Of a stretch of 64,000 nucleotides of DNA, positions 8,368-17,293 are shown one piece after another. Position 1 is the stretch's first letter; each line of letters begins with the position of its first letter. The position numbers and the translations under genes were made by a program. Source of the DNA: Desulfuromonas versatilis (GTDB lineage: Bacteria > Desulfobacterota > Desulfuromonadia > Desulfuromonadales > NIT-T3); the NCBI RefSeq assembly GCF_019704135.1, contig NZ_AP024355.1, forward strand, positions 1,978,001 through 2,042,000. Direction: 5' to 3'. Below the pieces are notes generated by a model. That model was not told the origin of the DNA, did no database searches, and worked only from the letters and a program-made list of their open reading frames with translations.

Positions 8368-9300
8368 ATGATCGGAATGAAAAACTGCGCGGTTTGCCTG
8401 GGACTGATCTCTTTGCTTAGCATTGCCCCGGGTTGCGGGAAAAGTGGGGAGAGCCAGACCGAATCAGCGAAGGCCAGTTCATCCGAGGTGCCGGTAGTCA
8501 GTTCCCCCCCTGGCTCCCTCTCGGTTTCTATCCAGCCCGACAGGCCAACCGCGAGTCGGGGATTGCGGGCGGTGGTGTCTGGCGTAGCCGGGCAGCGTAC
8601 CTACCGCTGGAAAAAGAACGGGGTATTGATTGCCGGCGCTTCCGAGGCTGCACTACCAGGGGATAATTTCAAAAAGGGGGATTTGCTGGAAGTCTCTGTC
8701 GATGCAGGCGAACTGACAGGAGCGGCCCAGGTGGTGATCGACAACAGTCCGCCAAAGATCCGGTCGTTGCCATTCAGCCCGGCCTATGTCTGCCGGGGAC
8801 AAGACCTGGTGGTTGCGCCCGAAGTTGAAGACATGGACGGCGATCCGATCTCTCTGACCTTCACCTGGAGTATTAATGGTGAGGAACACCCCTGGGAAAA
8901 GTCATCCACCCTCCCCGGAGAAGTGTTCAAGCGGGGAGACCGGATTTCCCTCGCTGTCGTGGCCAGTGACCCAGAGGGGGAAGGCCCGGTTTTCAAAAGC
9001 GGCGAAATCGAGGTCGGAAATGCCCCTCCGAAGTTTGTCTCGAATCCGCCCAGGGAGCTTTCTTCGTCGCTCTATTCCTATCGGGCGGTGGTTGAAGACC
9101 CGGACGGAGATGCCGTATCCTACTCGCTGGAGGCGGCTCCTCAAGGAATGGAAATAGACCAGGCGACGGGTCAGCTGCTTTGGGCGATCGGCCCGGAACA
9201 CACCGGGGAGCACAGCGTAAAAATCAAGGCCACCGATAGCTTGGGCATGTGGGCCGCGCAAGAGTTTTCCCTCAGCATCACGTTCGGGGATCAGCTATGA
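8368..9300 (+). CDS. Putative lipoprotein with Ig/cadherin-like repeats
   Basis: 310 aa. The N-terminus has a hydrophobic signal ending in APGC (about residue 23), a plausible lipobox, followed by a Ser/Glu-rich linker. The rest looks like three beta-sandwich units of about 80 residues. The first is SVSIQPDRPTASRGLRAVVS; the second, PPKIRSLPFSPAYVCRGQDL, continues with DMDGDPISLTFTW; the third has FVSNPPRELSS with DPDGDAVSYSLEAAPQGM and ends TGQLLW, typical of putative-Ig/cadherin-like domains. It lies inside minor-pilin module 1 and its stop overlaps the next start (ATGA). It may therefore be an outer-membrane partner or anchor of the pilus, but I do not recognise a named family. Modules 2 and 3 have no counterpart. 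Confidence 0.75.
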   Translation: MIGMKNCAVCLGLISLLSIAPGCGKSGESQTESAKASSSEVPVVSSPPGSLSVSIQPDRPTASRGLRAVVSGVAGQRTYRWKKNGVLIAGASEAALPGDNFKKGDLLEVSVDAGELTGAAQVVIDNSPPKIRSLPFSPAYVCRGQDLVVAPEVEDMDGDPISLTFTWSINGEEHPWEKSSTLPGEVFKRGDRISLAVVASDPEGEGPVFKSGEIEVGNAPPKFVSNPPRELSSSLYSYRAVVEDPDGDAVSYSLEAAPQGMEIDQATGQLLWAIGPEHTGEHSVKIKATDSLGMWAAQEFSLSITFGDQL

Positions 9301-9782
9301 AATTTTTTCGATCGGAACAGGGTTTTTCATTCATTGAGCTTGCGGTATCCTTGGCGATTCTAGCCATTTTGCTGGCCGTGGCCTATCCATCCTATTCGGC
9401 ATGGCGACAGAATGCCGGTTACAAACAGGCGGCCCGGGAGCTGGCTCTGATTATGCGGGATGCACGGTCGCGGGCTATATCCACCAACCTGGAGCATAGA
9501 GTCTCGATCGAGGTCAACAATGCCAGGTACCGAATGGAACGCGGCAATCTCGCTTACAACAGTTCGGCCTGGCCGGTCAATTTCGGCTGGATCAGTCTGC
9601 CTGGGGAAACCCTGCTCCAATCCGGAGCTGCCTGCGACCAGAATTCCAATGTCGTGGCGACCTTTTTCCCCAATGGGTCGTCTGATTCGCAGCCCGTGGT
9701 CTGTGTCATGGCCGAAGGAGGAAATGTGAAATTCAAGGTAATGGTGGGTTCCCAGTCCAGTGGCCGGGTAGTCATTGAATAA
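9297..9782 (+). CDS. GspH/FimT-like minor pilin (module 1)
   Basis: 161 aa from the ATG that overlaps the preceding stop by 4 bp (ATGA); a longer upstream extension is out of character for the family. Leader MKFFRSEQG precedes FSFIELAVSLAILAILLAVA with Glu5. The pattern ELALIMRDARSRAISTN just after the helix is diagnostic of GspH/FimT/FimU pseudopilins. The C-terminal half is a small beta-rich domain (CDQNSNVVATFFPNGSSDSQ). FimT/FimU proteins are one of the four minor pilins needed to prime assembly. In module 1 it comes last, whereas in module 3 the FimT-like gene comes first. Confidence 0.85.
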   Translation: MKFFRSEQGFSFIELAVSLAILAILLAVAYPSYSAWRQNAGYKQAARELALIMRDARSRAISTNLEHRVSIEVNNARYRMERGNLAYNSSAWPVNFGWISLPGETLLQSGAACDQNSNVVATFFPNGSSDSQPVVCVMAEGGNVKFKVMVGSQSSGRVVIE

Positions 9783-9964
9783 TGCCACGGGGACCGGGCA
9801 GGGGGCATGGTAAGGGCGAATGGACTCTGTTTTTCGGCTTGGGAATAAAGCGGGTGGTTCCTGGTGCCCGGGTATGGACCTGGAATTAAATCCTTGTAAG
9901 CGACAGCGGATCTGTATCAAGATAGCCGTGTATTCATGAATTCCAAGAACCCCAGGTCTGGCCC

Positions 9965-10336
9965 ATGAACAAGCGGATGTTCCTCCCCAAAGGTTTCACC
10001 CTCGTCGAACTGATGGTCGCTCTGCTGGTCTTCATGGTGGCGGTGCTCGGTCTGGCGCCGCTGCTGGTGACCAACATGCACACCGGCGCGAAAACCGATT
10101 TGCGCAACCAGGCCCGGGTGCGGGCGGCCGAGTGGATGGACCAGTTGCAGGCGATGAGCTACGCGGCACTCCCCGGTCAGGCAGGAACGGACAACGATCC
10201 GCCATTTGCCCTCACTACAGTTGTGGAGGTTGATCCTGTGGGCTTTGCCGATCAGACCCGGCTGACCGTTACGGTCGGTTGGAACTACCGTGGGGAACCC
10301 TACAGTTACCAGTTGCAGACCTTTCGGACCGAGTAG
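9965..10336 (+). CDS. pilV: Minor pilin PilV-like (module 2)
   Basis: 123 aa. Leader MNKRMFLPKG, then FTLVELMVALLVFMVAVLGL with Glu5, followed by a PilV-type helix (NQARVRAAEWMDQLQAM). It is the first gene of module 2, 182 bp after module 1. I looked for a sigma-54 promoter in that spacer and found none with correct spacing, so module 2 may be read through from module 1 or use another sigma factor. The product is short for PilV, like its module 1 paralogue. Nine bp separate it from pilW. Confidence 0.83.
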   Translation: MNKRMFLPKGFTLVELMVALLVFMVAVLGLAPLLVTNMHTGAKTDLRNQARVRAAEWMDQLQAMSYAALPGQAGTDNDPPFALTTVVEVDPVGFADQTRLTVTVGWNYRGEPYSYQLQTFRTE

Positions 10337-10345
10337 CCGACCCGG

Positions 10346-11245
10346 ATGATGGGATACCGAGGATATACGTTGGTGGAGCTGCTGGTGGTCATGGCGATCA
10401 TGGCCATGATCGGGATGATCACCTACCCCTTTTTCACCAACTACCAGTTCCAGGCGATCAAGGAGCTCAACAAGAGCGATCTCGATGACCGCGGCAACCG
10501 GGTACTGAATTTCATCGCCGAGGAGATCCGGGAAACCGGCTTCGGGGTGGGGGCCTTGCCCAAGTTTGCCGACGACAGCCAGATATCCATCGGCGGCACG
10601 ACCTTCGCCGCCAGCATTGTCGCCACCGACGGGGGCGCCAGCGGGGAAGACAGCCTTTCGATTCTCAAGGCACGGAGCTTTTTTCAACGACTCTCGGTCA
10701 GCGTCTCGGCCGGCGTCGGCGACACGACCATCAGCCTCTCGCGAGCTCTTACTGCCGGCGAGATCGACCCCACCGCCAGCGCCCTGAGCGGGGTGGTCTT
10801 CGAGAACCACAAGAGCATGTACCGGGTGACGGCAATTCTGACCGGGCCGTCGCGAATTACCCTGGCGCAGCCTCTGGCCGAACCGGTGAGTGCCGGGACC
10901 GAGGTGCTGGGGGTGAGGGCGGTCAGCTTCAGCCTGGGCGGAGGGAATCTGACCTACAACAACTTTATTGACCCTGCCGAAACGCTGCTGAGCGGGGTGG
11001 ACGGGCTGCAGTTCAGCTACCTGGATGTCGGGGGAGGGGCAGAGAGTAATACCCCTGGCGCCTCGGAGGATGTCAGAGGCATCAGGACCAGTGTCCTGGC
11101 CCGGGCGCCGCGCACCGACAAGGGATTCAACAATACCGATCCTTATGACAATATTGCCAATCGTGACGACTATGGCCCTTTTAATGACGGCTTTCGCCGC
11201 GAGGAGTTTTCAAGGCTGGTGGAGGTGAAAAACAATGCCTATTAG
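10346..11245 (+). CDS. pilW: Minor pilin PilW-like (module 2)
   Basis: 299 aa, starting at tandem ATG codons (10346 or 10349). The leader is only MMGYRG, then YTLVELLVVMAIMAMIGMIT with Glu5; Tyr at mature +1 is tolerated by PilD. The segment DRGNRVLNFIAEEIRETGFG is the PilW/GspJ signature, followed by a beta-rich domain of about 200 residues. Its end overlaps pilX by 11 bp. It is clearly a paralogue of the pilW genes in modules 1 and 3 but has diverged strongly outside the first 60 residues, which argues for an old duplication rather than a recent one. Confidence 0.84.
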   Translation: MMGYRGYTLVELLVVMAIMAMIGMITYPFFTNYQFQAIKELNKSDLDDRGNRVLNFIAEEIRETGFGVGALPKFADDSQISIGGTTFAASIVATDGGASGEDSLSILKARSFFQRLSVSVSAGVGDTTISLSRALTAGEIDPTASALSGVVFENHKSMYRVTAILTGPSRITLAQPLAEPVSAGTEVLGVRAVSFSLGGGNLTYNNFIDPAETLLSGVDGLQFSYLDVGGGAESNTPGASEDVRGIRTSVLARAPRTDKGFNNTDPYDNIANRDDYGPFNDGFRREEFSRLVEVKNNAY

Positions 11246-11798
11246 CAATCAGCGGGGGGTGGCCATGCTGACCGTGGTCATCTTCTCAGCGGTGCTGCTG
11301 GTGGTCGGTTCGCTGCTGGCCTACAAGGTGATGACCTCGACCCGCACCTCGGGCGAGCAGGGGGTGAAGACCGCCACCTATTATTCGGCCAACGCGGGAA
11401 TCGAGCGGGCACGGCGGGTGCTGTCGGACAGCTATGAAGGGGCAACCAAATGGGGCAACGTCCTGACCCTGAACAGCGCCGGCGTCTACCCCACAGCCCC
11501 CCTGCTCAACGAGGCGGTGGGCGGCCAGACGGTGCGGGTCTACGTGCGGGACAACAACGACGACCCCGGCGGAAACTATCTGTTGGACAACGACTTGAAA
11601 GTCTTTGTCCTGGCCGAAGGGGAGGGACCCGACGGCACCAAGACCATGGTCGAGGCCCTGGTATTTCTCGATCCAACCGCTGGCGGCGGGGGGGGATATT
11701 CATCTCAGTTGGGAGATGGAGCGGCTCGCACCGGGCAGGCCGCATCCGGCCTTGCCGATCCGGCCGGGGCCGCGGTTTCCAACAGCGCCCTCCAGTGA
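11235..11798 (+). CDS. pilX: Minor pilin PilX-like (module 2)
   Basis: 187 aa. The N-terminus NQRGVAMLTVVIFSAVLLVV is the PilX-type leader (Gly-Val instead of FTLxE) and is followed by TYYSANAGIERARRVL, the usual second signature. The C-terminal region is Gly/Ala-rich (TAGGGGGYSSQ, encoded across a G8 run). The start overlaps pilW by 11 bp. PilX proteins belong to the tip complex and in other species affect aggregation and retraction. Pairing with the PilY1 immediately downstream is expected from gene order. Confidence 0.8.
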   Translation: MPISNQRGVAMLTVVIFSAVLLVVGSLLAYKVMTSTRTSGEQGVKTATYYSANAGIERARRVLSDSYEGATKWGNVLTLNSAGVYPTAPLLNEAVGGQTVRVYVRDNNDDPGGNYLLDNDLKVFVLAEGEGPDGTKTMVEALVFLDPTAGGGGGYSSQLGDGAARTGQAASGLADPAGAAVSNSALQ

Positions 11799-11866
11799 GG
11801 TCGGGAAAATATCGACGTGCAGATTGACAAGGTCTGGCTTTGGCTCTGAAATCCGGAGGTGGGGAT

Positions 11867-14800
11867 ATGAAACGGCTTGGATTGCTTTTTGGGGGGACTC
11901 TGCTGGTTCTGCTGGGGTTGACACTGCCCGCGGAGGCGGCGCTGCGCACCTTTGCGACCGGATCCGTGATCGTGCCCATGGATCCCTGCTGGCAGCCGAA
12001 CAGCGACAACGATGTCGATAATACCTACCTCCATGCCAGCTGCGACAGCGTCAAGAACGACCAGGGCATTTTCCAGGCTTACGGCATGGTCTACACCCTG
12101 TTGCGCAAGGGGATACCCGTCTACTGGACCATCGCCCAGAAAACCAGCGTTCACGGCGTCGATTTCACCATCAACGGCGGCGCCGGCGCCCCGGTTCTCA
12201 AGTATGGCTCGAACACGCCGGTCGATCCCGCGGCCCGCACCGTGGCCGGCGAATCCTTTTCGGCGCATGTCATCGAGTATCGCGGCGGGCCTTTCGTCAT
12301 TGACAAGAAGGATCTCAATACCGATGCCCTGGCGGTGCTGAACAACTACGCCAACGTAAAGAAACATGTTTCCCAGGTGGATTTCACCGCCCCGGTGGAA
12401 AAGACCCTGGCCAGTCTGCCGCCGAAGATCGCGGTACTGGGTCAGGGGGCCACCGACGTGCTGCAGGATTATCTGATCATGTCGGGCCTGGGGTTCCAGA
12501 CCAACGTGGTTTACGACGTCATCCCGCCGAGCAAGATCATCGACGGCACCCTGGCCAACGAGTACCAGCTTTTCTGGGCACCGCACTGGATCATCGAGGA
12601 CGAGATCAACAACCAGGCCGAGCGCGAACTGGTGATGCTCAAGCTGCGCGAATTTCTCGAATCGGGGAACTCGGCGTTTCTCGAATGCGCCTCGCTGGAG
12701 AGCGTGGAAGGCTCGCCCAAGGGGGGAGTCGACAGCTCCACCCAGAAATACGGCGGTTGGCTGACCAAGAAAGACTATACGATCCCGCGCATCGAGATCA
12801 ATGCCGGCAGTCAGGATCAGAAGTACATGACCTTTGACGACAGCGTCTCTTTCCTGACTCAGTGCGGCGGCTGGAAATACGACCCCAAGGGGGGGCACGT
12901 CCACAATTTTCGCCCGGCGCAACAGGTCCCCTACCTGTACAACAATTCGGTGACCCGACTGGCCCATGACCAGGACGGGGCCCATCCGCCAGGCAACCCC
13001 AATATCCCCGGGTTCGACTACTATGTCGGCGGCCGCATCAACGGCAGCGCCACCCAGGGCTACGTCTCCTTCCTGGCCGGCCACAGCTACGGCAAGTGCC
13101 AGGGCAACAGCGGCGGCAGCGGCAACGGCACCGTCGATTTCGTGCTGGACGTTCAGTTGAAAAAAGGCATCAACAGCAATGAATATATCGACATCACCCT
13201 GAACTACGGCGGCAACCAGGCGCTGACCGCCCGCTATTACCGCAGCGGCACCATCCAGGCCCGCAACGGCGCCACCCTGACCAGCAAACAGGTGCATGAC
13301 GCCACCCTGGGGATCGAGCTCAAGGACGCGACCTGGAAAAGCAACGACAAGGAAGTTTCCGGGATCCTTATCGTCAACAAGACCACGGGGTCCGTGGCCA
13401 TCAACAGCGTTACCATTACTTTCCCCAGCAGCGCCGACGAGTTGAAGGGCCTCGATGATGCCAACTCGGCCTCGGGGAAGAAAACCCTCTGCAGCGACGT
13501 CAAGAATTCGCCCGCGACCTGCTCGGTGAACTACAACATGCCGGGCACCGCAGGGCTTTCGGAGGAGATCAGTTCCTGCAATCCGGTCTGGGGCAATACC
13601 AACACCTGCGGCATGCGCTACGTGCTCAACACGGTGCTGGGGCTGCAGTTCACCCTGGTTTCCAACGAGTTCGTCGAGTCCTCGCCGATCCTCGACGGGC
13701 GCATGATGTATGCCGCCTCCTTCGAATTCCCCGGGCACAAGGGGCACCTGCGGGCCATCGATCTTCTGGAAACAGATCCGGCGCTGCGCAACAAATGGGA
13801 TGCCGCCCAACAGGTGCCGCCCGCGGGGACGGGCGCCATGCCGGCCACCCCGTCGAAGAATAACGCGACCCGCCATCTCTTCACCAACAACGCCAGTTTC
13901 GTCAAGGTAGGCTTCGACGCCACCGACACCCAGGCCAATCTCCTGAAGGCGGATCTGGGGAAAACCGACCTCAACGAGGCCAAGGCGCTCATCAACTCGG
14001 TGCGCGGACGCTTCGGCGCCTCTGCCGGAAACGTGGGCGGAACCGGGGAAATGTCCCACCGGCTGTGGGGCATCACCACCAGCACCCCCGCGGTGATCGG
14101 CGGGTCGGGCATCATCGGGGCCCAGCAAGGCCGAGATCGAATCGTCTATGTGGGCGCCGAGGACGGCATGCTGCACGCCTTTTACGGCGGCTCCTGGGAC
14201 GGCAGCGCCTACGGAACCGGCACCGGCAGCGAGGTGTGGGCCTACATCCCCTCCAAGATCCTGCCCCACCTGAAGAACCAGCCATTCAACGACCCCAACC
14301 AGGCCGCGGTGGTCAACGTGGATGGTTCGCCCGCGGTCGGGGACTTTTTCATCGATCCCGACGGCAACGGTTTAAACGAGTGGCACACCGTGCTGGTGGG
14401 GACCGCATCGGTGCAGTCCACCAACCTGGGGATCTTCTTCGCCCTGGACATCACCGATCCCTATGCTCCCAAGGTGCTCTGGGAGAAGACCTTCCCCAAC
14501 GATAACGTCGGCAACTCCAAGGGGGTGGCCATCGGTTCGGTGCAGATCGGCGACACCACCAGGAGCTATGTTTTCCTGACCTCTACCTACAGCGCGAAGA
14601 AGCCCAACAGCAGCGGCAGCTACGGCATCAACGCCCTGGCCCTCGACCTGGTGTCCGGCAACAAGGTGTGGCAGTTCAGCGCTCCCTACAGCGGAACGGT
14701 GAGCAACGTCAACGAGGTTCCGGCCCTGCCCGCACTGATGGGCCTCGACCAGCAGGGGACGGTGACCAAGCTGGTCTTCGGCGACATGGCGGGCCAGGTC

Positions 14801-15367
14801 TGGGCGCTCGACCCGAAAACCGGCCAGTCGATCCACCGCTCGAACAACCAGGACCTGCCGGTCTATACCGTCCCCGGGGGCGCCCCCATCGGCGGCGGCG
14901 TGGCGGTCTTCCAGGACAAGGTGGTGTTCGGCACCGGCGGCGCCAACTTCGCCTCGGACAACGCCACCTACGGGGTGTACGCCATCAACGTCGGAGATTC
15001 CGGCAGCGCCTCGCTGCTGTGGAAGCTCGACCTGAACCAGGGCGAAAAGGTCTGGTCGCCGCCGACCATCGACAGCCAGGGGAATATCTTCCTGAGCACC
15101 GCCAAGGGGTTCAACAAATCCCTCAACCCCGATTCCCAGGGGACCACCAGCGGCCGCCTGCTGATCCTCGACATGAATAACAGCGGCTCGGTAAAGCGCT
15201 CTGTCGACATCGAGGGGGCGGGACTCGGCAACGTCGAGGTCGGCGATGGGGTGGCCGTGGCCATCTCCTTCGACGGCAAGGTGACCCAGATCGGTTCACC
15301 CCAGTCTGGCGGCGGTGGCGGCGGTGAAAAAGCGCCTGTCAGAGTCTTCTCCTGGAGGCTGCGTTGA
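11867..15367 (+). CDS. pilY1: PilY1-type tip protein, module 2, with amidotransferase-like N-terminal half
   Basis: 1166 aa. The ATG at 11867 follows GGAGGTGGGG and opens a signal peptide (GLLFGGTLLVLLGLTLPAEA). The first roughly 700 residues are not the usual vWA type. FATGSVIVPMDPCWQ and YGMVYTLLRKGIPVYWTI lead into an alpha/beta stretch (PPKIAVLGQGATDVLQDYLI at about 185, LFWAPHW, then LREFLESGNSAFLECAS with Cys about 274) that resembles a class I glutamine-amidotransferase/ThuA fold. I recall similar N-termini in other deltaproteobacterial secreted proteins. The PilY1 propeller starts near residue 740, with IVYVGAEDGMLHAF, NVDGSP, an EF-hand-like loop DPDGNGLNE near 830, and FFALDITDP. 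Whether the N-terminal half is catalytic is unknown. Confidence 0.88.
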   Translation: MKRLGLLFGGTLLVLLGLTLPAEAALRTFATGSVIVPMDPCWQPNSDNDVDNTYLHASCDSVKNDQGIFQAYGMVYTLLRKGIPVYWTIAQKTSVHGVDFTINGGAGAPVLKYGSNTPVDPAARTVAGESFSAHVIEYRGGPFVIDKKDLNTDALAVLNNYANVKKHVSQVDFTAPVEKTLASLPPKIAVLGQGATDVLQDYLIMSGLGFQTNVVYDVIPPSKIIDGTLANEYQLFWAPHWIIEDEINNQAERELVMLKLREFLESGNSAFLECASLESVEGSPKGGVDSSTQKYGGWLTKKDYTIPRIEINAGSQDQKYMTFDDSVSFLTQCGGWKYDPKGGHVHNFRPAQQVPYLYNNSVTRLAHDQDGAHPPGNPNIPGFDYYVGGRINGSATQGYVSFLAGHSYGKCQGNSGGSGNGTVDFVLDVQLKKGINSNEYIDITLNYGGNQALTARYYRSGTIQARNGATLTSKQVHDATLGIELKDATWKSNDKEVSGILIVNKTTGSVAINSVTITFPSSADELKGLDDANSASGKKTLCSDVKNSPATCSVNYNMPGTAGLSEEISSCNPVWGNTNTCGMRYVLNTVLGLQFTLVSNEFVESSPILDGRMMYAASFEFPGHKGHLRAIDLLETDPALRNKWDAAQQVPPAGTGAMPATPSKNNATRHLFTNNASFVKVGFDATDTQANLLKADLGKTDLNEAKALINSVRGRFGASAGNVGGTGEMSHRLWGITTSTPAVIGGSGIIGAQQGRDRIVYVGAEDGMLHAFYGGSWDGSAYGTGTGSEVWAYIPSKILPHLKNQPFNDPNQAAVVNVDGSPAVGDFFIDPDGNGLNEWHTVLVGTASVQSTNLGIFFALDITDPYAPKVLWEKTFPNDNVGNSKGVAIGSVQIGDTTRSYVFLTSTYSAKKPNSSGSYGINALALDLVSGNKVWQFSAPYSGTVSNVNEVPALPALMGLDQQGTVTKLVFGDMAGQVWALDPKTGQSIHRSNNQDLPVYTVPGGAPIGGGVAVFQDKVVFGTGGANFASDNATYGVYAINVGDSGSASLLWKLDLNQGEKVWSPPTIDSQGNIFLSTAKGFNKSLNPDSQGTTSGRLLILDMNNSGSVKRSVDIEGAGLGNVEVGDGVAVAISFDGKVTQIGSPQSGGGGGGEKAPVRVFSWRLR

Positions 15368-15987
15368 TCAGACCCCTGGGGCCGGCTCGGGGGTTCACCC
15401 TGATCGAAATGATCGTGACCATCGCGGTGGCGGGGATTCTCCTCGCCACCGCGGGGTTGACCCTGCTGCCGCTGGTCCGCTCCTGGCAGGTGCGCACCGC
15501 CGCCAACCAGGTTTACGACGACCTGGGCAGGGCCCAGAGCCTGGCCATGCGCACCGGCGAATACACCCTGGCCGGCGGCCAGTTCCAGCAGAACCGGGTG
15601 TTCGTGGCCTTTAACGGCGCAGCCAACTCCTACGCCGCCTTCACCTGCACCGACGCCAACAACAACGGCAATTTCAATGACGCCGGCGAATGCACCCAGG
15701 CCTTTTCCGGAACGCTCCCCTCCAACGTGGCCTTCGGAGTGGGAAGCGGGGTTAACAAGACGGCTTGTAATAACGCCGGCGCTGCCCCTGCCCAGAACAT
15801 CACCTACGCCCCCATCGCCGGAGCACCCTGCAACGGCAGCCCGTGCCTCCGCATGAACAAGCTCGGTTTCAGCGAAGCCGGCGGCGGCCAGATCTACCTC
15901 ACCAGAAGCGGCAAAAGCTATGCGGTCAGCGGCACCCGGCCGGGTAATTTTTCGGTGTGCAGCTGGAACGGCAGCTCCTGGCAGTAA
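15364..15987 (+). CDS. GspH/FimT-like minor pilin (module 2)
   Basis: 207 aa from a TTG start that overlaps the pilY1 stop (TTGA), with GGAGGCTGCG just upstream. Leader MIRPLGPARG is followed by FTLIEMIVTIAVAGILLATA with Glu5 and the GspH/FimT signature RTAANQVYDDLGRAQSLAMR. The C-terminal domain contains several cysteines (FTCTDANNNGNF, CTQAF, CNNAG, CNGSPCLRM) that could form disulfides in the periplasm. It closes module 2. The next 272 bp lead to the sigma-54 promoter of module 3. Confidence 0.84.
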   Translation: MIRPLGPARGFTLIEMIVTIAVAGILLATAGLTLLPLVRSWQVRTAANQVYDDLGRAQSLAMRTGEYTLAGGQFQQNRVFVAFNGAANSYAAFTCTDANNNGNFNDAGECTQAFSGTLPSNVAFGVGSGVNKTACNNAGAAPAQNITYAPIAGAPCNGSPCLRMNKLGFSEAGGGQIYLTRSGKSYAVSGTRPGNFSVCSWNGSSWQ

Positions 15988-16189
15988 CGGCCCGTCAAAA
16001 CTCACCTCCAGCCGACCCCTCCCTCCCAAGTACCCTTCTCCTTTCCCCCCCACATCAAACACAGCAACCCCGACCTGGTTCGGTGCTGTGTATTGTTCCC
16101 CGGTGCGCCATGGGTGTGCAAAGAATGCGTAAAAATCGAAACCAGGAAAATTTTTAATAATCTTATTGGCCTGTTAGGCGTTTATTCTC
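15988..16189. other. Spacer between modules 2 and 3
   Basis: No gene seen. Towards the right it becomes A+T-rich, and it carries GCAAAGAATGC (16118-16128), which resembles the core of the palindrome upstream of module 1 (GCAAAGTTTGC) and lies about 65-75 bp before the -24 element. It may be an activator site. Confidence 0.45.
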
Positions 16190-16205
16190 CGGCACCGTTT
16201 TTGCT
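16190..16205 (+). promoter_or_regulatory. Sigma-54 promoter of minor-pilin module 3
   Basis: CGGCACCGTTTTTGCT fits the sigma-54 consensus with GG at 16191-16192 and GC at 16203-16204 (12 bp apart); only the -26 base deviates. The predicted transcript start near 16215 supports the second ATG (16260) as the start of the first gene. Confidence 0.7.
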
Positions 16206-16259
16206 GTATACCTAAACAGGGAATGCATGCGGCCGCCCTTGCGGCCGGGAGGAGGGGGA

Positions 16260-16835
16260 ATGCCAAGCCCAGCATGGCCAGTTGAATCAACCCGCACCCG
16301 ACCGCGGGGCCTTTCAGGGTTTACTCTAATCGAGCTGATTGTCGCCATGAGTGTCGCCGGCATTCTACTCGCGGTGGCTGTCCCGAGTTTCAAGGAAGTG
16401 ATCAGCAGCAACCGCGAGACCGCCGAGGTCAACACTCTGGTTTCAGCGCTGAACCTGGCCCGGAGCGAGGCGGTCAAACGCGGGACCCCCGTCACCCTCT
16501 GCCAGAGCTCAGACGGAGCCGGCTGCACCGCGGATGGCGGCTATGAAAATGGCTGGCTGGTTTTTGCCGACCCGGACGGTGACGGCAGTGTCGATGGCGG
16601 CGAGGTCATCCTGAGAGTTTCTCCCCCTCTGCAGGGGAACCTGACGCTGCGCGCGGAGGCCAATTTTGCCGAATTTGTCTCCTTTTTGGCCCTGGGCACC
16701 AGTCGCGGCAACGGCGGGGCCGGCAACGGTAACTTCAGGCTCTGTGACTCCCGCGGGGCCGCCAAGGCCTTTACCGTCAATATCAGCAACACCGGACGGA
16801 TCAGTTCGTCCAGAGGAGCTGCATTATGTCCGTGA
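16260..16835 (+). CDS. GspH/FimT-like minor pilin (module 3)
   Basis: 191 aa. I choose the ATG at 16260 because it directly follows GGGAGGAGGGGGA, whereas an in-frame ATG at 16227 would leave only about 12 nt of leader after the predicted sigma-54 transcript start. Leader region TRPRGLSG precedes FTLIELIVAMSVAGILLAVA with Glu5. The FimT/GspH signature follows: SALNLARSEAVKRGTPVTLC, then GWLVFADPDGDGSVDGGE. This is the classic FimT/FimU arrangement, more canonical than its paralogues in modules 1 and 2. It overlaps pilV by 10 bp. Confidence 0.87.
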   Translation: MPSPAWPVESTRTRPRGLSGFTLIELIVAMSVAGILLAVAVPSFKEVISSNRETAEVNTLVSALNLARSEAVKRGTPVTLCQSSDGAGCTADGGYENGWLVFADPDGDGSVDGGEVILRVSPPLQGNLTLRAEANFAEFVSFLALGTSRGNGGAGNGNFRLCDSRGAAKAFTVNISNTGRISSSRGAALCP

Positions 16836-17293
16836 ATTGTCACCCGGATTCGGGCAAATGGCCGGGGCTCGGCGGCGAGGGGGGATTTTCCCTGGTCGAG
16901 GCCATGGTCGCCATGGTGGTGCTCTCCATCGGCCTGCTCGGGGTGGCCGGGCTGCAGGCGCGCGCCCTTTCCGACGGAACCGGAGCCGCCATGCGGTCGC
17001 AGGCCGCCCTGTATGCCTACGACATCGCCGAGCGGATGCGGGCCAACCGCGGCGATGCGCTGAATGCCTCGGCGCCCTACCAGGTCGCCCCGGGGGAGGT
17101 CCCGGCCATCTCGCTGCCAGCCCTGGTCTATAACGACCTCACGGACTGGCTGGCCGAGGTGGGGGATCTGCCATCGGGTCAGGGCGGGGTCGAACTGGCC
17201 ACTCTGGGCACCGGACGGGTGAAGGCGACCATCACCGTGCGGTGGCTGGAGAAGGGGGCTCTTGAGCAGATCCAGGTGGAGACGCTGCTATGA
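16826..17293 (+). CDS. pilV: Minor pilin PilV (module 3)
   Basis: 155 aa and closer to textbook PilV than the copies in modules 1 and 2. After a leader ending GGEGG comes FSLVEAMVAMVVLSIGLLGV with Glu5, then AGLQARALSDGTGAAMRSQA and YAYDIAERMRANR, the pattern of the PilV modification/assembly family. The C-terminus is a short beta region with the typical ITVRWLE strand. It overlaps the FimT-like gene by 10 bp and pilW by 4 bp, so the operon is tightly coupled. Confidence 0.88.
   Translation: MSVNCHPDSGKWPGLGGEGGFSLVEAMVAMVVLSIGLLGVAGLQARALSDGTGAAMRSQAALYAYDIAERMRANRGDALNASAPYQVAPGEVPAISLPALVYNDLTDWLAEVGDLPSGQGGVELATLGTGRVKATITVRWLEKGALEQIQVETLL

Noticed and set aside
9783-9964. Sigma-54 promoter for module 2
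   Set aside because: I checked every GG in the spacer; none has GC 12 bp downstream with a reasonable match.
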